From the NCBI GenBank assembly GCA_037349315.1, contig JBAIAC010000024.1:33219501-33283500 (forward strand): a DNA stretch of 64,000 nucleotides. Direction: 5' to 3'. The stretch's first letter is position 1. Every line of letters starts with the position of its first letter. The notes under the pieces were generated by a model. That model saw only the letters and a program-made list of their open reading frames with translations, ran no database searches and was not told the DNA's origin. Positions 1 through 10,337 of this stretch are shown one piece after another. This DNA is from Chelydra serpentina. Its lineage: Eukaryota; Chordata; Testudines; Chelydridae. A program made the position numbers and the translations under genes.

Positions 1-1520
1 CTAATATATATTTATTCTGTACTCCTGTTCTACAGTTCTCTAAATATATTTTAATATATACTCTTTAACATGTTTCTCAATGTATATTTATGCTAACATA
101 AGTGTATATACATATATTATTTATTTCCAATGATAGACAGATTTCCATTAATGTCTATTGATCAAAATCAGCACCATCCAGTCACTGAGAAAGATGTGAT
201 TATGAAAGTGAAAGCTATTTTGTTCAGATTTTCTTTTAATGATGTGTCATTGACTTAAAATAAAAAACAGCACTTATTATACATTCAACTTTCTCCCTTC
301 CATTGAATTTATACATTTAAATAGATTAGAATATATGTTCCTATTAATAATGCCAATTATTTCATAGAATATGCAACACCCTGTGTTTCCTTAAGAGAGA
401 CAATTGATGTATCAGTGTTTTTCACAAAAAGAGACAACTCCACTAAATTACTTGAAAGGTAACTAAAATTAAGTACCAATGCTGAATTGTAACAATTATA
501 TGTTCTCACAGCTGTTACTGAACCTACTATAGATATGTTCCTTCCAAGATTTCCTGATGGTCACACATAGTTCTTATGAGAAAAAATGTACTGTAAAGGT
601 TCAACAAAGCTATAACTTTGTCATTCTCCCTTATACTGACACACACACAAACATACATTTTAGTACACTATATTATAGTTACATAAAACAACATTATAGT
701 AACCTTATAAAAATACTACAGTGTTCTATAGTAATGGCAATATCATTATTGTTAAATGAGTTTGGGGCATTACTGTAGAATACTGCCAGAATGTTTATCA
801 CAGTAACATTAAGGGGTACATATTTAGCACATTGAGTAGGGATTTAGCTTTTTAATTACTTTTAACAGAAGTATTTTGCTGAAGTCCAGCACATCGTGTT
901 ATCAATTTATTGTTAAGGATCTGGCATGAGGAGGAGGGGAAGGGGAGAGACAGAAAGCCAGAGAACTCAAAAGTTAATTCGTAACCCACTCCATTTTGCC
1001 TATAACAGGTACTCTGTATTTTTATAAAAACAAAACACATCTGGAACATGTAAATACCATGTGAAAGCTTATGGCAAAATTTCAGATTTTTTTTCTGTTT
1101 AAAGTTAAGTTTAAAAAGAAAAACACCTAACACCTCTAGTATCTATAAAACACAATTTTCAAATTATTTACTATTTACGTAGTAGACTGTAACATCTCTC
1201 TCAGAGCCAGCCATAACTATGTCTTGTGCAAATACACATAGTTAGAATTAAGTTTAAAAAAATATTTAATATTGCACATGTACAGGAAGTACTAATAGTA
1301 AAATGCTTATTGAATGTCTTATAAAAGCAAACTATAGTCTTGATCCTGCAAGCACAAATCATCAACTTAATGCTTGTGAGTAGTCCCAGATCTCAGTATT
1401 GTTCCCTTAACAGTTAGAAGAAACTCCCCTTCACTAAACATGGGAGGCTCTGACCCATACAGTTGCACTGTGTGAGGGAGTGGGCAGCTGCTGGGATCTC
1501 ATTTAAGGAAGTCAATGAAT

Positions 1521-2533
1521 TAGGGTTGCCAACTTTCTGATTGCAGAAAACCGAACACCCCTGCCCCGCCCCTACCCTGCCTCTTCCCAAGTCCCTGCCC
1601 ATGCCCCACCCCTTCTCCGAGGCCCCCATCTCCGCCCAGTCCACCCCCCCTCCCTCAGTTGCTCACTCTCCCCAATCCTAGCTCATTTCCCACAAGCTAG
1701 GCAGGGGGTTGGGGTGCAGGAGGTGGTGAGGGTTCTGGGGTGGGGTCAGAAATGAGGTGTTTAGAGTGTGGGAGGGGGCTCCAGGCTGGGGTACGGGGAT
1801 AGGGTGTGGGAGGGGGTATGGGCTCTGGTCTGGGGGTGTGGGCTTTGGACTTGGGCCAGAAATGAGGGATTCCGGTGCGGGGGGCTCTGGGCTGGGAGAG
1901 GGGGTTGGGGTGTAGGCTCTGGCTGGGGGTGTGGGGTCTAGTGTGGGAATAGGGCTGAGGGGTTCAGAGCGTGTGGGGTTGCAGGCTCTGGGAGGGATTC
2001 TGGGTGTGGGAGAGGGCTCAAGGCTGGGGCAGGGGGTTGGGGTGTGGGAGGGAGTGAGGGGTTCAGGCTCTGGGAGGGAGTTAGGGTACAGGAGGGGATT
2101 CCAACATGGGGCAGGGAGTTGGGGTGCAGGCTCCGGGTGGCGCTTACCTCAGGCAGCTCCCGGAAGTGGTTGGCAAGTCCAGCTCCTAGGCGGAGGCACA
2201 GCCAAGTGGCTCTGTGCACTGCCCTCATCCACAGGTGGCGCCCCCACAGCTCTCATTGGCCGCGGCTCCCAGCCAATAGGAGCTGTGCAGCTGGCGCTCA
2301 GGGCAGGGGCTGCACGCGGAGCCCCCGTGGCCACGCCTCCACCTAGGAGCTAGAGGGAAATGCCACCTGTTTTCAGGAGCCGCGTGGAGCCAGAGTAGGC
2401 AGGGAGCCTGCCTTAGCCCCGCTGCACCACCAACCGGACTTTTAACGGCCCGGTCATCGGTGCTGACCAGAGTCGCCCGGATCCCTTTTCAACTGGGCAC
2501 TTCTGGTTGAAAACCGGATGCCTGGCAACCCTA
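1521..2533. mobile_element. hAT-like non-autonomous element with G-rich core
   Basis: The element opens with TAGGGTTGCCA and closes with its reverse complement TGGCAACCCTA. Flanks are 8-bp near-duplicates, caatgaat at 1513-1520 and gaatgaat at 2534-2541, differing at one base. An 8-bp target duplication with a TAGGG end is typical of hAT. The interior (about 1690-2140) is an imperfect G-rich minisatellite built on words like ggggtgtggg. No transposase is encoded, so it would have moved in trans. Confidence 0.75.
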
Positions 2534-3654
2534 GAATGAATATAATATTATTCCCTCCCTAAAGAGGTGGCACAGGAGACTATGGTATACTGTGGCCTTA
2601 GAGCTGTGTTGTGGTTGCATAGCAGCAATGGTGCTTTACTGCAACCTGTGGGGGAAGGATTCTTTCCCCTTGAACTCCATAGACCTCTCCAGCATAAAGC
2701 CCAGTTACTGTATTTCATCTGTGAGCTGGGTTTAGGATTTGACTCCAAGGGGTAATTTCCAGTGTCAAAGTAATCAAATCAACAATACAGTACAATGAGA
2801 GAAACAACAATGCTTATTGACGTTCAGCAATTTAAAACAGGTTAAATAACGCTTAAAACAGGAATCTATTTCCTATTCAGCATCTGGGAAGTTAACACTG
2901 AATATAACATCTCTAATTTGAATTGTACTTTCAGAGGAACATTATTAAACTGCTGTCTCTGGAAAGAGATTTAAAAAGATGACAGAAGCACATCTCGGAG
3001 ACTACCCTGTAATTCCAGGCAGTGAATTCTCTAAACAGCTGTTTTGATTGGCCTTTTTATTCCTTTTAAATAAATCAAAGGAAAATATTTTCCACACCCT
3101 AATTCTTTAATAGGAATTTAAAAATATAACTTCTTTCAAATTAGATCTTTCCCATGAAAGGATGGGTAATTACAGCCCTTCCAGATGCAGTCACTTCTGT
3201 ACAAGGCAGAGAAAGGGAGAGATAGCCAAATGGGAACAGTTCATAAAAGAAGTTTTTGTAGTTTATTCCATGGTCAGGGCACATCCTTAATCCTCTATAC
3301 AGGAAGTCCATTTCTTGGGAAAGGCTCGAAGTGGAAAAGTCAGGCCATATCTGGATAAGGGCATTGACAGACTTTACCATTCACTCTGTAATGTAGGTTT
3401 TTATTAAACTTGTACATGTATAATTTGGAGCTAATTCTATTAGAATAATGTATTCCATTCAGTAATACAAGAATAGTAAAATAGTAGAGAATGACATGCA
3501 TGGACAACTTCGGTACTAGCATAGAAAACACAACAACTGGACATATTACCTTACACTGTACATCCCTGCTGAGGGGAAACCCTCGATAAGAAGTACCACA
3601 AGTCCATTTCAAACTAGACTAAACAAAGCACCACATAATCTATTGCAGGGAAGA

Positions 3655-3724
3655 ATCATGTATTGGCAGGGAGATGATCTAGATGATAACAGGGTAGGAC
3701 CTTTCCATCTCTAATATCTATGAT
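3655..3724 (+). mobile_element. CR1 LINE 3' tail fragment
   Basis: A short match to the CR1 3' end as seen elsewhere in this window: a gatgatctagatgat segment, then cctttccatctctaata and a final tctatgatcc. Heavily 5'-truncated with no coding sequence left. Confidence 0.55.
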
Positions 3725-3989
3725 CCAGACAGCTCTCCACAACTAGTGTGTATGTTCCAGTACAGTGGGGATCTTCTAAAATGACAGTAGCCACTCAAGT
3801 ATTTTGCTTTTGTAAACCTTATAAAGAAAATGGGACATATTCACCACTGACTTTGACTTATATCAAAGATAAATTTTAGCCCCAAAAGATGATCTGATGT
3901 TTTTTTCTACTTTTGAAAGAGCAACAAAAATCTATATGGCTGCATAGAATGTAAAAGAAAATAATATAAACCAAGCCTATAGGCATGTA

Positions 3990-4150
3990 AGTGGTCTTAT
4001 CTCCGTTTAACAGACAGGGAAACTTAAGCATAGAAAGGTCAAGTTTCTGGCTTAGGGCCACACAACAGGACCTTGGTGAAGCTGCTAGGAATAGAACCCA
4101 AGACTTCTGCCTCCTAGTTTCTTGCTCTAACAACTAGACATACTCCCTCT
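3990..4150 (+). repeat. Old MIR/CORE-SINE-like fragment
   Basis: Reads through the typical order of this ancient amniote SINE: acagacagggaaactta, a later gccacacaacagg, then gaatagaacccaagac and a final aacaactagac. Strongly diverged. The family name is from recollection of the consensus pattern, not a search. Confidence 0.5.
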
Positions 4151-6144
4151 GTTCTTTATGTTCCTTTTAAGACAGTTGGTTAGCTCTTTTCTGAATTATT
4201 TTAGCACTTTTATACATTTGTACATTATTAGACCATGGTCCTACAATTCACAGATGTATCACTATGTCTGTATATAGCCCTACTGACTTTACTGGAGCTC
4301 TATGGCATTCCTGCATACAGAGAGTTGGAGGATTGAGACCTTAGTGATGTTATTTATAATCCAGGGAACTTTATTTAATTGTCTACAGAGATGCACTCTC
4401 AAAATATACCCAAGCTGACTGGGCTGAGTGCTTTCCTTTCCTTTTTTTTTTTAAAGACACTCAGGTTGGTGCTAGGGGTGTAAGATTGCATCCCAAACCA
4501 CCATCTTCTATCTCTTTTGACATGTGTATAGCTTGAGAAATGAAAAAAACAAATACTTTTTTATATGTATGTTTTTAAACTAAAAACCCAAACCACTCCC
4601 AGGCTGGGATCTATTATGATACCAAAAGTGAATTTTTATAGCAGAATTATAAATCATGAAAATATAGAAATGCTGAGAAGCTCTTAGGTACAGCTGAGCA
4701 TTCAGGTGCTGCTATAATTTACACAATATACATGTTTTAAATTTGTGACACAAAGGACACACTTTTCATAATGCTGTAATTTTATGGTTTTATTAGATTG
4801 ACTTATGGTAGGAAGGAATATTCAGAAATTGCAGCTTAAATGAGAAAATGGGAATAGTGTTAGTTATATAAAATACTACTGTAATAGTTCTTTTATTAAT
4901 TTTTAATGCACAGCACCCACTGTGACCTCCTTTTTTCTTTTGCTGTCAACATGGCAGTCTGGAAAAATTGAAATGGGCTGACAGAAAGCCTAGTGAGTAC
5001 TACAACCCTAACATTGTGTATCTGCTCTCTCTCTCTGCATCCTCCATTCTGCATATCAATAATATTTTAATGCCTTGTTTGACAGTCACCATGAAATAAT
5101 CATTATACAATAAGCAGGGTTTTTTTTATCCTTGCACTGCAGTATAGAGGTGCCCTTAAAAACTTCTGGATGTTATTTAGTTATCCAAGGCAACTGGCAA
5201 TTTACCACTGTATATGATTTGTACACATTAAAGTCAATTAAAAAAACAACCCATTGTCCTTGCCCCTCTATGTTCTCAAAGTATAACATAACTACATGAA
5301 ATAAAGCATTTTTTGTCTGTCCAATTTCCTCCAAATACATTTTTGGACCAATTCAGCAGTGCTTTACTTGAACAGTGGGATGCTATTATGTTATGTATAT
5401 TTACCACTTTCTCTATCACCATGGAGACTAATCTTCATACCAGTACAGTCAAGAAGCTCACAGCATTGTCTTTGCAGGACCCAGTTCCTGTTGTCACAGT
5501 GACAGCGTGCACAGGGTCAACAGATTAATACTTTAGTGAGGATAGGCAATGAATTAGAGTATAAAACTTTTTGTTGCTGGTTTTAAAATCAAATCCTGAA
5601 TCATCACACTGAAATACCGTATACACACATATAAATATGACAAAGGAACAGGATATATAATGTGCATATATTAAATGTGATATATTGTTTTTATCATGGT
5701 GGAAATAAAATAAAAGGATTTATCGTAAATGGATTTCAGTGTGGTAGGAGAAAGGTTCAGCCTATAATACACATACTGCATTTGGAATGTTGATATTTTC
5801 CCCTTACAATGCCCTTTCATTAGCCTCTGTCTAACATGTGGCCTGACAATTGTGACAGAATGAAAAATTCTAGGAAAACCGTGGGTCAGAAGAGAAGAGA
5901 TTTTCCTCCCTCTCTAGTGACCCTATCGTAGTGTTCTGTTGCAGTGTTTTAGCATTAAGGAAAGGGCAACATAAGAGTCTTCACACTCAATCTGTTCCAT
6001 CTGTCATGACTATTAGAAACATTGACCATCAGTGAGCTTTAAGAACTACTGCAGACATGATATTCTAGCCCACTACAAGGCTACACCTCCCGATGTTTTG
6101 TCAGCCTCCAAGGAAGCATTATGGATCAAAAAGGCAATACTTAC

Positions 6145-6264
6145 CAGACACTCCACCATATGTGGTCTTCTTTTCTCCACCAACTGCAGGCCAAGGTGTG
6201 CAGTCTGCTTTCAGTCCCATCAGTCCTGACACAGTGTTTGTGGCTGTCACACCATCTGCACCAC
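6145..6264 (-). CDS. DPYD: DPYD coding exon 18 (partial gene)
   Basis: Exon of dihydropyrimidine dehydrogenase, the cytosolic NADPH- and flavin-dependent enzyme that reduces uracil and thymine in the first step of pyrimidine breakdown. The minus strand reads 39 whole codons flanked by split codons (phase 1 at both ends), covering about residues 727-767 in human numbering. It contains [14 protein letters not shown], which carries the conserved Asn736 and Thr737 of the FMN/pyrimidine site, and ends in TTYGGVSG. Splice borders are a CAG acceptor at 6265-6267 and a strong GTAAGT donor just below 6145. The 120-bp length equals the mammalian exon. Residue 748, glycine in human as I remember it, is read here as Cys (codon at 6200-6202). 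The next exon, 19, is not in the window. Confidence 0.95.
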
Positions 6265-6575
6265 CTGTGAAAGAAATAACATTCACTTTTTGTTAAACAT
6301 CTTGTACAAGTATAGAAACAGTAAGGTTATTAGATATTTAGGCCCAGAGCCTCATTTGATGCCAAAGAGCACAGTGCAAATCAGGAGGGGTGTGAAAGGT
6401 GGCTTTAAAACCAGTCCTGGGTTGGCTAGCTAGTCCCCTAGAAAAAGTAAGACCAGCCTGAAGGAAACTTGCATCAGTTGCAAGGGCCTTAAGGTGCTTA
6501 TATGGCAGTTGAACATAGGGACTCCTAAGACAGATCTCTCTTGTCCTTGGCCATGCTCCTTTCCTTGGGTGATAC

Positions 6576-7097
6576 CAGGGCCGGCACGCCCACTAGGTGA
6601 CCCTAGGCAGTCGCCTAGGGCGCCAGCATTTGGGGGGCGGAGACTTCTGGCGGGGATTCAAAACGCTGCTGGGAACAGCAGCTTCCCCTGAGCTGCTGCC
6701 CCTGCCCCCGGCCAAGGTAAGCTACCGCGGGCGGGGGGCGCTGGTGCGGGGCCGCGGGAGGGCGCAGGGAGCCGAGCCCAGCCCCCCGCCCCCCCCCGCC
6801 GCGGGGAGCCGAGCCCAGCCCTCCCGCCGTGGGGGAGCCAAGCCCAGCCCGCCGCGGGGGGAGAGCCGAGCCCTGTGCCCAGGCCGCGGGGAGGGGCGGG
6901 GGGAGGGCAGGGAGCCGAGCCCAGCCCCGTCCCGGCTGCGGGGGGCGGGAGCGGGGAGCTGAGCCCAGCCGCAGCCCACGGGTGGTTGGGAAGCCTGCCG
7001 TGGGCTAGGGGTGGTGGTTTGCCGCTGGGGGGGGTAGGCGCAGGGCCGGTGCAAGGAAGTTTTGCCTAGGGCACGAAACGTCCTTGCACCGGCCCTG
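6576..7097. mobile_element. hAT-like non-autonomous element, very GC-rich
   Basis: Termini are cagggccggc and gccggccctg, with flanking 8-bp near-duplicates ggtgatac (6568-6575) and ggtgagac (7098-7105). Sub-terminal ccctaggcag and tgcctaggg also pair. The centre (about 6750-6990) is a tandem array of units containing gagccgagcccagcc, almost pure G+C, in an otherwise AT-rich intron. The long open frames here, on both strands, are composition artefacts of the array. Confidence 0.75.
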
Positions 7098-7235
7098 GGT
7101 GAGACATAGTATTTGCTACATTAGTTCTACAGCTCTGGAGATCCCCCTGCATTGAGATGATGCTCTCATGACTGGCTAATGGACTGTATTGTGCTAGTGG
7201 ATCTGGACCTTAATCTTATTACACATTGTGAATAT

Positions 7236-7410
7236 GGAGGTTACTCACCTGTAACTGGATTTTCTTAGAGATGTGTGGTCCATGTGCCCGAGTCTAGAAC
7301 TTCTAACAAGTAGTGTCTGTTGGCCCAGACATGCGCAGTAATTGATCTCATGCTCTAGATTGAGGGCATAAGAGGAAACGTGGACCTGTGTCCCTTTAGT
7401 TTCTCCTTTT
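7236..7410 (+). repeat. Left inverted arm of DIRS-like element
   Basis: Contains ttactcacctgtaact, then gagatgtgtggtcc, tctagaacttctaac and gagggcataagagg in that order. The same words recur, reverse-complemented and diverged, in the right arm. A second copy of the terminal motif, inverted (agttacaggtaagtaa), lies at about 7498-7513, suggesting a compound terminus. Confidence 0.6.
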
Positions 7411-7664
7411 ACCGCAAATCCAGAAGGATTTGAAGCAGAGGGGATGAAGGGCAGGTACTGGAATACAGATATGGACCACACAACTTGGAGAACTTCTAGT
7501 TACAGGTAAGTAAGCTATATTTCTTCTTTGAGTGCTGGTTCTTATCTGTATTCCACATATGAGCGATAGACAAGCAGTATTCAGATTTTAAGGGGGTGCG
7601 AGGATGCTGGTGAGGAAGATGCTTGAAATACTGCAGTTCCCATAGCTGCATCCACAGTGGAAGC

Positions 7665-8250
7665 TTGAACTAGAAAATAACATTTAGTGAAAGTCTGAAT
7701 GGAACTCCGAGTAGCCTCCCTGCATATGTCCAGCAATGGTAATTCCTGCAGTGATGCAATAGAGGCAGATTATGCGCTGGTGGAATGTGCCTTTACTCTG
7801 CCATGTGAGGGATATGAGCTAATTGTAGCACATGATACACCCAGAAATCCATTTGGAGATCCTCCGTGAGGATACAGCTTGTCCTCGCAACCTTTGATGA
7901 GAAATAGACTAGGAAACTTTCTGAGAGATTTGGTCTTCTGCAGGTAAATTAATAAGGTGTGTCTGATGTGGAGAGAATGGAGCTTCCTCCCCTTAACAAA
8001 GGCATGGGGTTTCAGGAAGAAAACGGATATGTGAACAGCTTAGTTGACATGAAATTCTAAAATAACATTGGGTAGGAATTTAGCATGCAATCGAAGAAAG
8101 ACTTTTTTCTTGTGAAAAACAGTATATCCGTTTGCCATGAGATGGACCTGCAGTGAGCTAATGGAAAGACCTGAGTTCTTTGAAAACTGAAGGTTATCCA
8201 AAATGAGTGGTATACCTGAAGACTTTTGAGATGGCTGCCTGGCTGCCTAC
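7665..8250 (-). pseudogene. DIRS tyrosine recombinase-like fragment (broken)
   Basis: The minus-strand translation from about 8107 downward runs VFLRLHAKFLPNVI ... AVHISVFFLKPHAF ... LHSLHIRHTLLIYL ... RVKAHSTSA ... LLDICREATRSSIQTF ... CY. This order matches the catalytic half of the integrase-like recombinase of DIRS elements. Two in-frame stops are visible. The HSTR-type box reads HSTS, so a catalytic Arg is lost, while a Tyr at the expected end (codon 7677-7679) remains. An upstream piece near 8129-8175 (SISSLQVHL) looks like the N-terminal part, so the middle of the protein is deleted. Inactive. Confidence 0.65.
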
Positions 8251-8356
8251 TATGAGTCCATGTTTCCTTGTAGCTAGGTAGCAGGTTCTAGCTGAGATGT
8301 TCCTACAAGATCTGATAGTTAGTGATATGGAACTGTAAGCTCATAGAAGAAAAGAT

Positions 8357-8954
8357 CTTTCACCCTAAAAGGTCCCACCTCTTTAAGGCCTTATCAGCTG
8401 GAGTTGTCTTGGGATGCTGCAACCTTGCTCTCCGCTGGCTGCATATACCACCAGGGAGTTGGGTGCCGGGGGGCGGAGGGGCGGAGAAGAGAAATTCAGC
8501 CTCTTTGATGGAGATGAAATAGTGTCTGTTGGCCCTCTTAGGCATATTGGCACGAGGCTGAGGTGTGCCAGACCTTACAATAGCTTTGTTAAACAAGAGC
8601 ACCACCTTGCTCTGACCTGTAGGCTGCAGAATATCTAAGAGCCGATGTTGGAAGTCCTGAACCTCCTCCAAAGGTATCTGGAGGTCTTTGGAAATGTGGA
8701 TGTACAGGGGGGGCTCTCCCTGGCTCGAAACACAATGAGGCCTCATAGCCTTCTCCATAAGGTTTTTCTTGATCTAAGATCATGAGTTTACGATGGAAAA
8801 GAGTGACAGATGCTGCACTTTGCAGCAATATTCGTCTCTCCAGACAGTAGAGACAATGTTGGTGCTTGTCATTGACAGAAAAGGAGCAGGGAAAGGAGAC
8901 ACCCTTCTTGAATCTTGGGACTCTGGGCACATCCCAGACTCTTAGAACAAACAC
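8357..8954 (-). pseudogene. DIRS gag-like fragment (broken)
   Basis: Two overlapping minus-strand frames (8589-8954 and 8360-8758) differ in phase, so at least one frameshift separates them. The upstream part has a Cys-containing segment HQHCLYCLE. The downstream 132-residue part has SKVVLLFNKAIV, then RHYFISIKEAEFLFSAPPP and a final TTPADKALKRWDLLG, a pattern I associate with the capsid-like domain of tetrapod DIRS gag proteins. No start or full-length frame survives. An unrelated hypothetical ORF is the alternative, but its position between inverted arms and next to a recombinase favours DIRS. Confidence 0.6.
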
Positions 8955-9074
8955 TATATTATACTAAGAACGCTAACGATGCTAATATGAACTATAAGCT
9001 ATTTACACATTTATTTGCAGAGTAATAATAGTAAAAGCTGGAGAAACTCATGGATGCAGGGATTCTGACTCAGG

Positions 9075-9290
9075 CCACGCAGCAGTAAGAAGGAACTAGA
9101 GAGGCACTGGTTTGCATTGCCTCTTATGACCTCAATTTGAAGCATGAGGTGAACTACTGCGTATATGCAGGCCAAAGGACACCACTTGCTAGAAATTCTG
9201 GACTTGGATGCATGGCATGCACGCACACCCATGTGTGGAATACACACAGGGACCAGCATTCAATGAAGAAATTACGGTTACACAAAGAGA
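9075..9290 (-). repeat. Right inverted arm of DIRS-like element
   Basis: Read on the minus strand it gives tgtgtaaccgtaatttcttc, a following tattccacacatggg, ccagaatttctagcaag and gaggtcataagagg, which parallel the left arm. Divergence is considerable, indicating an old insertion. Confidence 0.6.
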
Positions 9291-9666
9291 AATGCAGTGA
9301 AACTATTAAGTGGGCCTAATTGACTGAGGCTATTATCTGTTTGGACAAATTGTATTTACCAGGACGGAGCATTTTGAAAACTGAAAAAATGGATATAAAA
9401 CCCCCATAAAATTTGGTCTAAAATGCTACATCATGGTAAATACATTTTGGCCACATTATACATATAAAATCATGATTTTATATCTCTATATCTATATCAC
9501 CAACCGCTCTTTCTTGATGGATAGATAGATGTTTACTCTACAGTATTCACTTTATATGTTAATAAACTAGAATATCCATAGAGCAAAATTGTATAGACAA
9601 CCTTTAATAGCAAGATCTATGCTTACTCTAAATATTTTAAACAATGTTTCATACTAGCTTTTATTA

Positions 9667-9975
<309 letters not shown>

Positions 9976-10152
9976 TTACACTTCACAATTGTATCTTGTC
10001 TCACTAGTTAATTTAGGTTAACACAGTAGTAGTGAACTGCAAATCCATTACAGAAGAGATAGATCACATAAAACAAAGAAAATGAAATCTTTACCAAGAG
10101 ACAAAGATACCATAGAATGTTCACTTGCCAATGAGATAAAATAAAAATCCCT

Positions 10153-10337
10153 CGGGGGGAGGGATAGCTCAGTGGTTTGAGCATTGGCCTGCTAAACCCA
10201 GGGTTGTGAGTTCAATCCTTGAGGGGGCCATTTGGGGATCTGGGGCAAAAATTGAGGATTGGTCCTGCATTGAGCAGGGGGTTGGACTAGATGACCTTCT
10301 AAGGTCCCTTCCAACCCTGATATTCTATGATTCTATG
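10153..10337 (+). mobile_element. tRNA-derived turtle SINE with CR1-type tail
   Basis: The head contains a pol III box A (tagctcagtgg at 10165-10175) and a box B-like gagttcaatcc (10208-10218), arranged as in a tRNA gene. The body ends in a CR1-type 3' end (gatgaccttctaaggtccct, then ccaaccctgatattctatg) and the short direct repeats attctatg. This is the layout of the cryptodiran pol III SINE, mobilised by CR1. It is little diverged compared with other repeats here and is the strongest clue that the host is a turtle. Confidence 0.9.

Larger units (their letters stand above)
1..6144 (-). other. DPYD: DPYD intron 18 (3' part missing)
   Basis: AT-rich intronic sequence downstream of exon 18 in transcript order. 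It holds one hAT-like element (1521-2533), a CR1 tail fragment (about 3655-3724), an old MIR-like SINE piece (about 3990-4150) and short amniote repeat traces near 1325-1400 and 4230-4340. I see no coding exon, RNA gene or regulatory signal in the rest. Its acceptor lies outside the window. Confidence 0.85.
7236..9290 (-). mobile_element. DIRS-like retrotransposon remnant, internally deleted
   Basis: Two diverged inverted arms (7236-7410 and 9075-9290) enclose, in minus-strand order, a gag-like fragment (8954 down to 8357) and a tyrosine-recombinase-like fragment (about 8250 down to 7665). Gag, then recombinase, between inverted terminal repeats is the plan of DIRS elements. The reverse transcriptase and RNase H that should lie between them are missing. 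It inserted in the DPYD sense orientation. Recognition rests on remembered DIRS gag and recombinase motifs; a profile search would settle it. Confidence 0.65.

Noticed and set aside
1931..2353. 140-codon Gly-rich open frame
   Set aside because: It lies in the G-rich minisatellite of the hAT element; open frames on both strands are a composition effect.
1..6144. DPYD exon 19 in the downstream intron
   Set aside because: No minus-strand segment gives the expected ATGGID-type motif with splice borders.
10153..10230. Possible tRNA gene
   Set aside because: Box A and B are present, but no proper cloverleaf is followed and the CR1-type tail shows it is a SINE.
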